Shown piece after piece: positions 1 through 11,340 of a DNA stretch of 64,000 nt. The translations under genes were made by a program, and so were the position numbers. The DNA comes from Atriophallophorus winterbourni. Taxonomy: Eukaryota > Platyhelminthes > Trematoda > Plagiorchiida > Microphallidae. The notes below the pieces were generated by a model. The model saw only the letters and a program-made list of their open reading frames with translations. It was not told the origin of the DNA and searched no databases. The number at the start of each line of letters is the position of its first letter. Within the stretch, counting starts at the first letter, position 1. The stretch is taken from assembly GCA_013407085.1 (NCBI GenBank), contig JACCGJ010018221.1:1-64000 (forward strand), read 5' to 3'.

Positions 1-627
1 GTCTGAAAGTATCAACGACGACAGCCTTTTCGACACGAATTGTATCAGCCAAAAAACTCTATTGCCTGTAGTCATGCTCAGCTCGCTCGTTTGCCTCAGG
101 ATTGCCTGTCAGGTCTGGAACTCCGAGGATGATGAGATTGCGGTTTGATGTCTTTCTTATATCGCCTGAATTATTCCTCCGTTCGCATCATGGAATATCA
201 ACATGAATTCAAATATTCAGTGAATTGTAAGACCGAAGTAGGTAAGAATTTAGTAGAACATTTTCCCAGTCACCCTCATTTTCTAAGTTAACCCTCAACA
301 GTCTGGGTTTATCCTGATGAGGTGAATCTAGTTAAATGAGTCAATGCCCCCTGCACTGCAGTTCCAAGTTTCATTATTTCACACATCTTTGAAGAGGGTG
401 TATTTAGGCTCAGGAACGTCAGTACAAATGACAGTGTGCCTTCCGATTGGTGGAATTGCTATTTCGTTTCTCCAAATCATTATCCGTTTTGGAATCAGTT
501 GGCTATTTTACGGCTCGCTTTTTTATTCGCGGATTGTTTTGACTTTGGTTCAGACCCATCAAAAGCACGTGGATCCAGGAAACAGCACAGTTGTTCCGAA
601 TTGCTAGGTCGAATGTCTCTAAATTGA
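1..627. other. No recognisable feature
   Basis: Nothing supportable was seen here. The short open frames have no family motif and overlap in two frames, as expected of chance ORFs. Confidence 0.4.
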
Positions 628-1055
628 TCATCGCATTTTTTTGCCTTGCTGCCTCCTTAGAAACGGAGATAAAACACGATCTTCACACCCAAGTCTAGGC
701 TTCAGTTTGCCCATCAATAAGTCATTTAACAAACCAGCAATTCTCTGTATGATGTCCTCTAAATTCAACATTCCCATATTAGTCTCAGTCTGTGAGCTCG
801 CAGTCGTCTTTGTACAGTTTCTATGTTCAATCCTGCATGAATGACCCATATCGCATACTCCTGACATTTCGTCTTTATTGACAATTGAAATAGCATCAGC
901 AGTCAGGGTAACGTCACACTTCATATGAACGTTATCGTGACAAATAAAACAGCTAGCATGTGGGGCTTTGTGACTTACCGCCTTCCGACAAATTTGGCAC
1001 ACATGACTGCCTTCGTTTGTAAGGCCATAACGCCGGGGTGAAAAGATTATCGAAT
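628..1055 (-). pseudogene. CR1-like LINE ORF1, zinc-finger remnant
   Basis: Minus-strand frame with the cysteine/histidine spacing of the PHD-like finger that opens ORF1 in the other CR1-like elements of this window (CxxC, then CxxC, HxxC and the downstream stretch ending in a broken last Cys pair). The flanking words resemble the copies at 39.5 and 24.6 kb (HMKCDVTLT compared with HVNCDKALT). In a CR1-type LINE this protein is thought to bind nucleic acid in the transposition particle. Here the last CxxC is damaged, the downstream RRM-like part is absent, and the upstream end joins an RTE fragment at about 1056. It is a dead fragment. Confidence 0.55.
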
Positions 1056-1165
1056 GCATTCAGCTTTCGTTCGTGTCTTGCTTGGATGCACCAGGTTTCA
1101 CAATCATATGATAAAACGTTTAGTTCGCTTGCGCTGTATACCGCAACTGTTGTCATGGCAGCCAA
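1056..1165 (-). mobile_element. RTE-like LINE fragment (RT C-terminal part)
   Basis: The minus-strand translation contains CETWCIQARHERKLNAF, a signature of the region just after the reverse transcriptase catalytic core in RTE-like LINEs. A related segment (YARHERKL) occurs at 48.4 kb. Only about 110 bp remain, abutting a CR1 zinc-finger remnant. Confidence 0.55.
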
Positions 1166-1418
1166 CTTGCGATTGGCCTAGACGCAGGAGTTCAAACAGG
1201 ACTGGCCTAAAGGTGGTCAATCTCGACGTCTAGCGAGACTGGATCTCAGCAATTATTAAGTCAACCCATCTAAAGTGATGCAAGGGATACGGTAACAACG
1301 GAAAATGGATGTACCGGTGTGCGTATCCGTGACCTAACATTCGAACGCTGATCTGACTTTGTGCTAAACCCAATTAATTGCGATTTCGAGGATAAATCCT
1401 GTGTTGGATATTTTTCAA

Positions 1419-1431
1419 CATTCCAATCACA
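1419..1431. repeat. Target site duplication, left copy (CATTCCAATCACA)
   Basis: An identical 13-bp word is found at 1801-1813, on the other side of the SINE-like element at 1432-1800. Confidence 0.85.
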
Positions 1432-1800
1432 TTCATTCATTCATTCATTCATTCATCCTCTCCGTGCGGGTGTGCACATGAGGCTAAGACACTTCACGCC
1501 AGTGGTTCCGGTCTGGCGCTGCTTCCGTTCCGTTCTGCACCGTGAATCTTGTGCAATGTAGTCGCGGTCCAACGTTCTGCGCAAGTTTCCTTGCCGTCCC
1601 TTTTTTCGTTTACTTGCGGATGCAGTGCATGGCTACCCTCGTATGCGAACTGGGATCCATCCTGCAGACATGACCGAACCACGGATCTGTTGTCATCGTT
1701 TCCGTAGCAATGTAGGTTTTACGGGATAGGGTTGCTAGCCCTGAGCCCAACCCTCCTCCTTTCTCAGACGGGCTTGGGACAGTCCTTGGCGGAGTTATTC
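1432..1800 (-). mobile_element. SINE-like retroposon with (TGAA)n tail, copy 1
   Basis: Flanked by the perfect 13-bp duplication CATTCCAATCACA (1419-1431 and 1801-1813). The minus-strand 3' end is a (TGAA)n/(GAAT)n microsatellite. The body is related to the copy at 16131-16433, and both copies start at the same 5' point (minus-strand AACTCCGCCAAGGAC). The part next to the tail matches the coding end of RTE-like LINEs, best seen in the 16-kb copy. Relative to that copy this one keeps about 70 bp more in the middle, near 1668-1740. Shared 5' ends in two independent insertions point to a defined short non-autonomous element rather than random LINE truncation. Mobilised presumably by an RTE-type enzyme (inference). 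Confidence 0.75.
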
Positions 1801-1885
1801 CATTCCAATCACAGCAGGATAGTTAACTTTTGTTTGAAGCAAGATTTTTATAAGTAGTATATGACGTTCGAAAAGTAGGACAGAT

Positions 1886-1930
1886 GCACACGACCGGTTT
1901 CTCGGTTATTGCCGCTCATCAGGTATGTGT
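1886..1930 (-). ncRNA. Type I hammerhead ribozyme, RZ-A family
   Basis: Reading the minus strand from 1930: stem I strand ACACATAC, core CTGATGA, stem II GCGG-loop-CCGA, GAAAC, CGG, cleavage triplet GTC, then GTGTG pairing back with stem I (five pairs, one of them G-U). All invariant core positions are present. Helix III would be the palindrome CCGG with no room for a loop, so it would work as a dimer, as known for short-helix-III hammerheads of animals. The match is seen directly; activity is inferred. Confidence 0.72.
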
Positions 1931-2124
1931 ATCCGTGACCCGGTATTCTGACTTTGTGCTAATCCCAATTATTTGCGAATTCGAGGATAAATCCTCATTT
2001 GCAAAAAATCGTCTTGTCTTAACCCCATGAGTTATGTACTTTCACTCATTTGAGCCACAGTGTCAACTGACTTTGGCCATGTTCACTTGTGTTGGATTGA
2101 TGTTTAATTCGACTACGTGACGTG

Positions 2125-2325
2125 ACACACTATAGGCATACTATAAGCTGTTTAACGGTGAGGTCAAATAAGTGGTGGTGGGTTGACTACTACTTAATCA
2201 TGTCCCCCTGTCCTGACTATCACCCTTGGTCTGGCGAAGCTTCTGTGTCAGAAGTGAAACGTTACCCAAAAACTACTCTAACCGATTGCACACAAATTTC
2301 TTTACAAAAGCTCTTTTAATTTCGA
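2125..2325 (+). mobile_element. Solo terminal repeat of a Penelope-like element (PLE-2 family)
   Basis: Closely matches the segments at 30775-30925 and (in its 3' half) 29990-30130, which flank a GIY-YIG fragment. It contains a minimal hammerhead-like motif at 2228-2266: GGT, CTGGCGA, a GCTTCT/AGAAG stem, GAAAC, GTT, ACC. In this copy core residue A6 is G (CTGGCGA instead of CTGACGA), which should inactivate it. PLE terminal repeats with hammerheads are established in several animals. No coding region is attached here. Confidence 0.6.
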
Positions 2326-4254
2326 TTTAATCTCATGCAAGCTGGTTTGGTGAGTAACAGTAAATGGTAAACTGTAAACAGTCATGACTGGAATAAATAT
2401 ACCTTCTATAGTCTAGGTGGGAATGGGGTAGTACCAGCGTATAATCACGAGTCCGAAAATTCCTTCTATCCCTTCGCGTGATAAGTCTCCGAAAGGGATG
2501 GTTTGGCGTATGAACTATTTTGCATAGTAGGACAAGGTCTCCTGTTATTCGTCAGGTGAGCTTTCAATTCTTCATAAGACTTGTTTCGGATGCTGATAAC
2601 TGGTTTTGTTGAGCGATGATAGATTCGCTGCATAAGTTCTATATATTTCTTGGCCCACGAAGATCATGATTGATCCCAGGTATGTATTCATGATCCGTGA
2701 GAATATCTTAGATGATAATTTCCCAAATACCCGTTTGAGTAGATTTAGAACACGTGATGCTTTTGTTAAGGTAGTGTTATTTTGATATGAGGTTTATAAG
2801 TTGGAGCAAATCTAAACACCAAAATATTTTTCTTAACTGTACTTTTCAAAGGCTTATATATGTATATGTGTATATATGTAGTGAATATCTTTGTTAATGA
2901 GGGCCACGGCAAACGTATGAAAATTCGTTTAAGTAAGCCGAGTACACGTCACCTTGCCTTATAAATGGCCTCGTACTGCAAACTGTTTTACAACCTGGTT
3001 CAAGCTGACAGTTTAAAAAAGTGACGAAGGCAGTTGTTACAGTCTCTTGACAAAGAATTTCGGTCTTGTTCTTGTTGATTGTCAACTCAAATATTTGCAT
3101 GCTGACGAAAGCAGTCCAATAAAGTCTGAACCTGCTTTTTTAGGGGGACCATATTGCTCCAATAATCGGCTAAACGCAGGTCAGAGATTAGCACATCTCG
3201 TGCCTTGGTTTGTGCCCTGAAACGATTAGGATTGAAGAGCTTGTCATCACATAAGTGCGCTTAGGTAAATGCCTTATATTCGTGTCTGTATGCTCTATGA
3301 ATGTGTAAATTTTGATCTGTTGGCATTCTTCTTCAAAAATGCTCACCGTTTTTTGTCAAAGAGAGTAGTCATCACATAATCTTTTGCTTCGAACCAGTCG
3401 CTTGTTCGAGATTTCTTTTGATTATAAGTGGAAGCGGCGTATGTAGCTTTTTAGCGATTCCCAGATTTCAGAAGCTGATTCAGGTGCAGTTGTTTTGTTG
3501 AGCTCGGTTTTGAAAACTTGTTTAAATCGCACAGCAATAATAGGTTGATCCGTACGACTAACGTCGATCCTTGGATTACCGATGAACTTTGCGCGATGAA
3601 ATCTAGCCTGTCAGTTTTGTACAAATCAATGATTTGTCAGTGTCGCTGACTTTGCTCTGATATGATTTTGTGAGGAGCGCACTTTTCTCATTAACTCACC
3701 TAACGAGAATAAGACTAATACCAGTGCTTCGACCGATGGTATTTCCAAGAAACTTTATGCTGTGTCTTTGTTTGAAACAGGTGTTAGTGGCTGAACCGTG
3801 TGCGTAGATCTAAAAGGCATTGTCCATTGCATTTGCTCTATCTAGTCGGTTTGGTCAATACTCGTGAAGTGAGCCATATCTAGAATTTAAGTCGCCCCAA
3901 AAACTACACAATTTTTCTGTTGCACGTTTTAGGGTTTGTTCTGAGACTATGAAAGGGTCGCAGAGAATGCCGCCGCATAAACGTTGAACAACTTAACCGT
4001 GAAGTGCAGAACTTCAGAGTTAAAGTCAAAATCAGGTCACGTTCGGTGATTCATAGTTCAGCTACTTGTTTGCTTTCTCTTTTAGAATACCAGTGTCTGG
4101 TATCCACGTCGACGTTTTACCTTTTAGCTTATTGTTAATGAGAGTTTCCATAGTCTGAACTTCATCACAAGTTCGGCCGCGTAGACCGAACGTTTAAAGT
4201 TACACTTTTCAAATTTGATCTCAAATCGGTTAGCAATTTGTTTCGTTAATGCAG
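2326..4254 (-). pseudogene. Degenerate LINE debris; RTE-like RT fragment at 2885-3135
   Basis: The minus-strand translation of 2885-3135 includes FELTINKNKTEILCQE, the segment that follows the catalytic box in RTE-like reverse transcriptases, in broken frames. A minus-strand stretch near 3880-3960 contains GDLNSRYG, which may be an endonuclease GDxN motif, but this is weak. The rest of the interval, including 2326-2880 and 3140-3500, shows nothing I can name. Confidence 0.35.
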
Positions 4255-5840
4255 AAAAAGGCAGTCTAATTTTCGGCAGATTCCTGGCGCAGACAAAATT
4301 ACCCGCGTCATAATTCGCAGGTGTCGCGTTGCTTTGACTGCTCCTCTCACTCGCATATTCAATCTCAACTTAAATGAAGGAAAAATACCACCGCAATGGA
4401 AAGCAGGGATGATAACTCCTATTTATAATGGCGGTATCCGTTCAGACACAGCAAACTATAGACCGGTAACGTTACTTCCGTTGATCTCTAAATTAATGGA
4501 ACGCATTGTGACTGCGCGCATAAGAGAACATTTTGAAAACCAAAATATTTTGACCACAGCACAACACGGTTGTCGAAGAAATCGTTGCTGTTTATCTAGC
4601 CTTCTTACAACGTTCGAGGATTGGACCAAGGCACGAGACGAAGGTGAGGCTGTACATGCTTGCTACATCGATATTTCCAAAGCTTTCGATAGAGTCAACC
4701 ATGACATCTTAATTAAAAAGCTCGAATCTTATGGAATAACGGGAATATTGCTGAATTGGATAAGGGACTATCTTACTGATAGACACGTCCAAGTTCGCGT
4801 TGGCAGCACCTTATCTAGAAAAATAGACGTCACGAGTGGAGTTCCGAAAGGCTCGGTGCTTGGACCTCTTCTATTCTTGGTGTATATGAACGATATAGTA
4901 GAGGATATTGGATGCAACTTGATACTATTTGCCGATGATATTAAAATATGGAAACGTGTCAGGTCTGGTAATGACTGTACGGCATTACAACGGGATCTGT
5001 GCACCTTATTTCGTTGGTCCCAGTTAAATGAGTTACCATTTAACCCTGCAAAATGTAAAATGCTGCAGCTTGGAAAATCTCTGCACCACACGTATCAGCT
5101 TGGCACGCAAGATCTCGTCTGGACCACCGCAGAAAAAGATCTCGGTATCTGGGTTTCGTTTAACCTTAAGCCTGGACATCATTGCCGGATGGTGTACAAT
5201 AAAGCTTGCCGTATCTTGAGTCTTCTCAAAAGAATATTCAGGATTTTTACGCCCGAAACCCTACCCCGGGTAATTAACACGTATATACGTCCTGTTATGG
5301 AATATTCCATCCAAGCCTGGGCACCATGGCTGAGGAAGGATATCGAACTACTCAACAGGATTTATCATCGTGCTACAAAGTTGGTGTCCCGGTACAGAAA
5401 TTTGCCTTTCACAGGGCGAATGTTAAAACTGAACCTACACGATTTTACCCAACGACGGATACGTAGTGACCTCATGTTGACATTCAAAATCCTGCATACT
5501 GAAAACCATCCCCTTAAACACTTGCTAAACCCAATGGCCTTACTCGAACACGAACACATTCAAAGGCTTTAAGCATTCCGCATTCTCGATTGGATATTCG
5601 TCGTAATTTTTTCTCGGTAAGAATTTGTTTCACTTGGAACTATTTGCCTGAAGAAATCACACGATCAGAATCTGTTGAGGTTTTCGCTTCCAAACTCGAT
5701 GAGTTTATGACGAACCATGCTGTATGTGACTGTCCCTATTGATTTTTGAGATATTTTATATATTTTTATATATTCAATATACCTTGTCATCCTATGGTTA
5801 TTGTTAAGCTTACTGCTTTTACTACCAAAAAATTTTCTGA
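4255..5840 (+). mobile_element. CR1-C LINE, 5'-truncated copy with long RT ORF
   Basis: Starts inside the RT N-terminus (SPGAD motif near 4286). A long frame runs from 4334 to 5572 (412 residues). Visible RT motifs are YRPVTLLPLISK, QHGCRRNRCC, SKAFDRVNHD, SGVPKGSVLGP (K replaces the usual Q) and the catalytic FADD at 4929-4940. A C-terminal tail region with YHRATKL follows. Near 5540 the frame shifts; the usual ending (IPHSR, WNYLPEE) continues in the next frame to about 5735, followed by an AT-rich 3' UTR. Endonuclease and ORF1 are absent, as in typical 5'-truncated LINE insertions. A second CR1-C copy lies at 28440-29700. Confidence 0.85.
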
Positions 5841-6589
5841 GTTCTGATCCCCGTGAACCGATGACGATAGTGGACCGTTCCGAGGCAACACCTAATTGTG
5901 TGGAGGCCACCTACCTTAAGTCGGGTGGTAGCCGTCTAATGAGATCTAGAAAGATCCCCCACCGTTTAAAGCAGTCTAAGTTGCTGAGCTCTACCCCAGT
6001 CGAGTCATGGTTCTTTACCAGTATCTGATGCTTCCTGTGTTATTATCAACATAGGTGTAATTGAGTGACATCTACATAGTTGCGCTGAGATATACACCAG
6101 GAAAGTTCAATATGGAGAACTAGCAGTTGTTGATGCAGCAAGTTTCATTTATCGATGTGACGTGTGGTTCGAATACTCTTGAACTCCGATAACTTTCAGA
6201 GTTTTCATCCGATCGGTTTGATTTGCTACGACGGATCTATTCACACCAGAATTAACCATCTACGACGTGTCGTTGTTTGTGTGCGTCACACGTGGATTTT
6301 CTGCTGTTCGTTCGTTTATTCGTTCTGCTGTTAAATCAACCCATTAGTGTTTACCACTGTCGGGAACTACTCGAAGAAGTACTCCACGTGAAATTAACTT
6401 TACACCAATATTCTCAACGGGAGTCTGGCAAATTCGCGGCTAAATCGGGTGACGAAATATTCCCACAACTCGTCATTTTCCGTCAACTCCACACAAACGA
6501 ACCGTAGCCGTATCGATTTTTGTGCCCTGATTTGTACTTTTGGTTGGCCCCGACAACATGAGACGATCTGATGTCCGCGTCTGAAAGAA
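5841..6589. other. No recognisable feature
   Basis: No conserved motif, repeat or credible exon was recognised. It lies between the CR1-C 3' end and a CR1 ORF1 remnant. Confidence 0.35.
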
Positions 6590-8122
6590 AGTCGTCTGTC
6601 ACGTTTCGCAACTGTTCCCACACGTGTCACACAAAATGTGACAAATCATTGACCCCGAAGGCGATATCGATCCTGAATGATGAAAACATGCATGGTGCGT
6701 GTGTAAACATTGCCGAACTAAACCAAACGCAGTTTTAGTTGCTCGAACAAGTGTCCAGCACAGCAATCTGGATGATCGAACGCTGAGCTTAGAGCTCGGC
6801 ATACAAACGTTGAAGGCATCGGTAGAGAATCTGGTCATCGCTCAGAATGCTCAGTTTGTCCGTATAGGTTTAGATAAATCGGAAACCACTGAGGGAAATA
6901 CCAGTCAGATAAAAGCTGCATCTTCGTAGATCATTCAACACGAAGGTTCAGCTGTTGCAAATTTGTGGAACAGTCTTTAAGAGCGTTCTTTTCATCAAGA
7001 CGCCACCTTTTCAAATGCGACTGTTAAAGACCTGTCTGCCCGAAACTACCATGATCCGCAAAAAGTTACAGAGCCAAAGCCACCTACTCATCTGACGGTT
7101 CAGCGAAAACTCCTAATGTGGACACGATAGGTATCGATCTCGATCAGTTGAAACGTCCCGCAACCAGCGAAAGCAACAGGCACACAGTGTACATTCGCTC
7201 CATGGACTAAGCGTGATTTGCACTAATGTAAAGAAAACGAGTGCAACCTTACTAAGGAACAGGCTAAAGCATGATAAAGAAGAATGGAAAAGGTTGTGCA
7301 ACAACACGGACTTGGAGCCAGTTGAACCACTATCATTGATACGACTGAATCGTACACCTACTTCCTCAAATCGGGATCCGTCAAGACTGCTTAAAATCAT
7401 GGTTAACTCTGAAAGGGATCTAGAAAACATCTTACTATCCGCTTTTTTCCTGCGTAATGAGCGTTCGGAGACGACTGCAAGGATCTTCGCTGATGTGCCC
7501 TGGTGGGAAATGGCCCGAAACGCCCAGCAACAAGCCCAAACGAAGCAGAGGGACGATCGAAGTTTAATCCTTTTAGGAGACCTAGAAGCTGATGAAACAA
7601 TTGATAAAACAGTGCCGCGCAAACACGATAAGCTACAATGAAGATTCCTCAGCGATATACTTGACTTGCATGATGTAGCTGTAACGGACACGTTTCGCAT
7701 CCTCAAATCTACGAATTATAAGGGCATCGGTCCTAAGCCACTTAAACTAACGTTCTGCAGCAGAAACTGCTGAAGCTTTAGCCACGTTTTATTTATCTGT
7801 ATTCAGCCCGAGATAACATGCAATTTACATCCCAGGTCAAACTATTTCATCCATTGTTACTCTGAGTGAAATAAATGTCATGTTGAAACACGTCACTCAA
7901 GCATTATTTAATCTAAAAACCGGACAGTCTCCCGGGGCTGACGGAATAGCCCCGCTCATATCGAAGCACTGCGCGAACTTGCTATGCAAACCACTCACAT
8001 ACTTGTTTAATCAAACACCGGTAAATGGCGTGATTCCTACCGATTGGAAACGTGGAATAATCAATTCTATACATAAAGGAGGAAATCGCTCCAATTTGTC
8101 AAATTACCAACCCGTTACTCTG
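6590..8122 (+). mobile_element. CR1-like LINE remnant: ORF1 plus start of RT
   Basis: 6600-6720 encodes a broken zinc-finger segment (CDKSLTPKAISIL, then GACVN). 7213-7740 encodes the RRM-like part of ORF1 (LSVICTNVKK near the start, RLLKIMVNS, IFADVPWWE, then RFLSDILDL after a stop at 7639). 7880-8122 is the RT N-terminus (GQSPGADGIAP, NYQPVTL). The endonuclease domain is missing between ORF1 and RT. At about 8123 the sequence switches abruptly to an RTE 3' end. Multiple stops and frameshifts make it inactive. Confidence 0.75.
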
Positions 8123-8590
8123 CGCCGCCTGTGGTGGCTTGGCCATGTCTACAGAATGGAAAATGGTCGTATTCCGATATATCTACTCTATGGCAAGTTG
8201 CAATTAGGAAGTCGACTATTGGGAAGACCGCATTTGCGGTATAAAGACGTTTGCAAAAGAGATATGAAAGCTCTTGGCATTGGCCCGCTAGTTGGGATGA
8301 ACTTGCTCTTGGCCGCTCACTTTGGAGGCATTGTGTAAAGCGTCGTCTGCAAACTGGGGAGGAGCAGATACAGCTCTTAGCTGCTGAACGCAGATCACGC
8401 CCCCGGCGGGCAACTGGCGCCCTACAACCGAGTTCTGCGTATCATCGCAAGCGCTGCTGGAGAGATTGTTCCTCCAGAATTGGACTGTTTAGACGTTCAA
8501 AAAGGTGTAGAACATGAACATTCATGCGATTGTGATGTACATCCATGGTCAAAATCGACCGAAGGAGGCCAACAACAATTATGTGAAAGA
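8123..8590 (+). mobile_element. RTE-like LINE 3' end with C-terminal Cys/His motif
   Basis: The translation runs WWLGHVYRMENGRIP, GRPHLRYKDVCKRDMKALGI, then in the next frame WDELALGRSLWRHCVKRRLQ and ends with a KRCWRDCSSRIGLF segment, a small Cys-rich motif typical of the end of RTE-like pol proteins in flukes. The 3' UTR (TGCGATTGTGATGTACATCC...GGAGGCCAACAACAA) matches at least five other places in the window. It directly abuts CR1 RT sequence, giving a chimeric open frame (7880-8338) that is not a real gene. Confidence 0.75.
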
Positions 8591-8949
8591 TCAATATGAG
8601 TTCACTCGGTGTGCCTCAGTGTGCATCGTCGGACGCTGGAAGTTCGTCCCATCAAAAGGGAACTTCCGGCAGTGTTTGGCCAACGATTTTGTGGGTTTAC
8701 ACATCCTGCTTAGGATTAGATTGAATACTCCATGGAGAAACACGCGTGTTTGTTGTGTATAATGGATAAGTTTTCAGACGGAAAACTTGTGAGTATCCTT
8801 TTCAGCAAACCGTACACTATTTCCGTCCCGGCTTGAGGTCACAGTACGCCCACATCGGTGGTGGTCAAGACGCGATCTTCATACCGAGCTTACATGTTTG
8901 ATACTGGGATGTTCCTGGCTTAAACATTTTAAACTTTCGATCACCTAAT
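8591..8949. other. No recognisable feature
   Basis: About 360 bp between LINE fragments; nothing recognised. Confidence 0.35.
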
Positions 8950-9975
8950 GACAGCTTATTTGCGTGTCACCAAAGACAAGGACTATATAAAAGTGTGGTT
9001 GAGGATAAATAAGCCGGAAGACTGTGAATTACTCCAGAAGAATCTGGACAACCGCCACGTTTGGTCCCTAAAAATCGTATATTTTTCAATTTCCAAAAGT
9101 GTCACATGTTATTAAACCTTGGAAAATATGTGGAGTTCCAATATTTTATTGGAGCACAGCCTTTCGTGGACCATGGAACAAAAGGACAGAGGTGTGTTGA
9201 TAAGCAACACCCTAGGGATGTCGAGCCACTGCAACTCCGTCTACCGCAAAACATCACAGAAATTATCAATCCTTACGAGAATTTTCGATAAGTTCTCAAA
9301 ACAGATAATTTTCTGCCTAATAAATACGTAAATCAGACTCAGGATGGAATATGCAGTTTATTCATGGCTACCATGGCTAAAAATGGTGTTGCGACTTTGC
9401 AAATAATCTACCATCGAGCTATCAACCATGTCGTCGAACTTAGCCGGAAACCATACAATGACCGAATAAAAATCCTTAATTTATTCGATTATCCAAGTAG
9501 TCGTTCCCAAGGGGATTTGATCTTGGTTTACAATATTTTGAATTCCGCAAATTACCCTCAACAATGCGTATTTGATATACAGGGCTCATATAAGAGAAGA
9601 GCTCACACATTGACTCGATCTCTCCCTCATTTGCGACTCAACTGTAGAAGACATTTTTGCAGTGCGAGTTTGTTTTACCTGGAACGATCTACCCGAATAT
9701 GTTGTAAACTCACCAAATCAACAGATGTTCAAGAGAATTCTTGGTGCCTTTTTTACCCTTAACCCGTGCATCTAAGAAAACTTTACATCATGACCCCATG
9801 CACATTTGTTATCCCATCAATCGAAAACAATTTCTGCCATTTGAATTTTTACCTGATTCAGTAAGCAACCAAATCCCGTTTTTGCTTGTTATATTATTCG
9901 CAGTTCTTATATTATTCTGTGTTTTGTTGTAACGTTGTATGTTTTTTAGACCATTAGAGTTGAATTGAATTGACA
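8950..9975 (+). mobile_element. CR1-like LINE, decayed 3' end (RT C-terminal half and tail)
   Basis: Starts just after the FADD box (IKVWLRINKPEDCELLQ in broken frame) and includes degenerate forms of the CR1 C-terminal motifs: MEYAV..WLPWLK, IYHRAI near 9405, VRVCFTWNDLPEYVV near 9670. The 3' UTR (TTTTTGCTTGTTATATTATTC) matches 13935-14042, and the element ends in a short TTGAA tail near 9960-9973. Many stops. Confidence 0.65.
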
Positions 9976-10079
9976 GACTCACAATATGTCCATTGTTTCT
10001 CTCTCGTATGTCTTTTGAATCGACTGCATTAAACACTAATTTTTCCGGTAGTTCATCGACTCTGTTGCTTTTACTAATA

Positions 10080-10310
10080 CAGTGAAACCCACCTACAACG
10101 AACTCGTTTACAACGAATTCTTGGGTTGAACGAACACACCATGATTTCCCAAATAAATTCCTTCTTTGTAAGCCTATTTAAAACATTCGTACAACGAATC
10201 TGTTCGTTACGAATCTCGCCTTTTACGAACACTGTACACTTTCCGGACAGCTATGTTTGTTCAATAAAGTTCATACATACAACGAACTCGCTTTATCTTG
10301 CCTTTAACAA
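10080..10310 (+). mobile_element. Possible pogo/Tigger-like DNA transposon end (MITE?)
   Basis: A TA dinucleotide precedes CAGTGAAACCCACCTACAAC, which has the look of pogo/Tigger-type terminal repeats (CAGT..AACC followed by ..AACGAA steps). ACAACGAA and TACGAA words recur several times over the next 200 bp. No matching right-hand inverted terminus was found, so this is at most a one-ended remnant. Confidence 0.35.
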
Positions 10311-10485
10311 CCAACGCTCCGTCAAGAGTGGTCTGCAGTGCGCTAAGAATAGAACTGACAGCTTGGCGAGACACAGGCAGCCTAGCCTACAGTGTGCTAA
10401 CTGACTCGCACGCACACACAAGAAAATCACGTGAATTCTCTGTGACTGGTAGCTCCGTCTGTGAAAGATGCCAGGAGTGCTCTTG

Positions 10486-11340
10486 ATCTCTGTAAATTCA
10501 AATTCAAAAGATTTATGGTTAAAAAAGTTAATACTTTACAACAACACCACCACAGGATGACGGTATTAATAAAACATGAAAAATACAATAGTATAAAAGC
10601 AATAGAGAATATCAAATGTACGGCTCACGAATGTTATTCTTTTGCATATGTAAGTCCAATTTCACTTTAAACGCCGCCAGGCAAGAGAGTCCACCACATG
10701 TTGGGGTAGGGAATTCCAAAGAAATATAGCACGTATGGCGAAAAAATGGCGCCGACAGTCAATACGGGAACTTGGGACGTAAAGGGATAAGGTATGTCCG
10801 CGTGTCACTTTCCCATCACACACATCAAGCAAGTGTTTTAGTGGATGTCCTTCGGTAGACACAATTCTATAAGTCAGAATAATATCGCGTCGTATCCTCC
10901 TTTGGGTAAAGTCGCATAGACCCAGACGTCGCAATCTTTCGGTGTACGGAACATTGCGAAGACCCATCACTAACTTTGTTGCTCTATGATAGATTTTATC
11001 GAAGAGAGCAATATCCTTTCGCAACCAAGGAGCCCAGACCTCGACCGCATACTCCATCGTAGGGCGGAGGTAGACATCCATTATCATTGGTAACGTTACA
11101 AGAGAGAAGCTTCCAAATATTCTTCGAACGATACCTAACAATCTGTTGGCCCGTCGATATATATTCTGGCAGTGCACTGTGCTCTTCAGGTTACCGCTAA
11201 TCAACACTCCAAGTTTTTTTTCTAACGAGCTCCATGCTAGGTTTTCAGATACACTCAGGACATTCTCGGTATCTACGAGACTCGCTCATGATACTTCCTT
11301 AATTATCTGATGAGCATCTTGCCTCGCACATCCAAGGATG
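10486..11340 (-). mobile_element. CR1-D LINE, 3' fragment of RT
   Basis: The minus-strand frame 10662-11207 (181 residues) covers the C-terminal third of a CR1-like pol: LISGNLKSTVHC, LLGIVRRIFG, PTMEYAVEVWAPWLRKD, YHRATKLVMG, PSSRIDCRRHFF, FLWNSLPQHVV. The upstream edge, with a decayed ENLAWSSLEKKLG segment, reaches about 11340. The 3' UTR ends near 10490 in a short minus-strand TTGAATT tail. A related copy at 22.1-23.3 kb shares WSSLEK and SISGNL. There is no catalytic box, so it is inactive. Confidence 0.8.

Larger units (their letters stand above)
1316..2005 (-). repeat. RZ-A: tandem hammerhead repeat (retrozyme-like), split by a SINE-like insert
   Basis: Two copies of the same roughly 80-bp segment lie at 1317-1407 and 1923-2003 (shared words include TATCCGTGACC, CTGACTTTGTGCTAA and CGAGGATAAATCCT). 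The TATCCGTGACC copies are 606 bp apart. Removing the SINE-like insert at 1432-1800 and one 13-bp target duplication leaves a period of about 224 bp. The second unit contains a hammerhead core on the minus strand (separate entry); in the first unit that core is mostly deleted, leaving only an ACCGG trace near 1313. I infer a tandem dimer of a small retrozyme-like element later hit by a retroposon. There is no protein-coding content. Confidence 0.65.
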
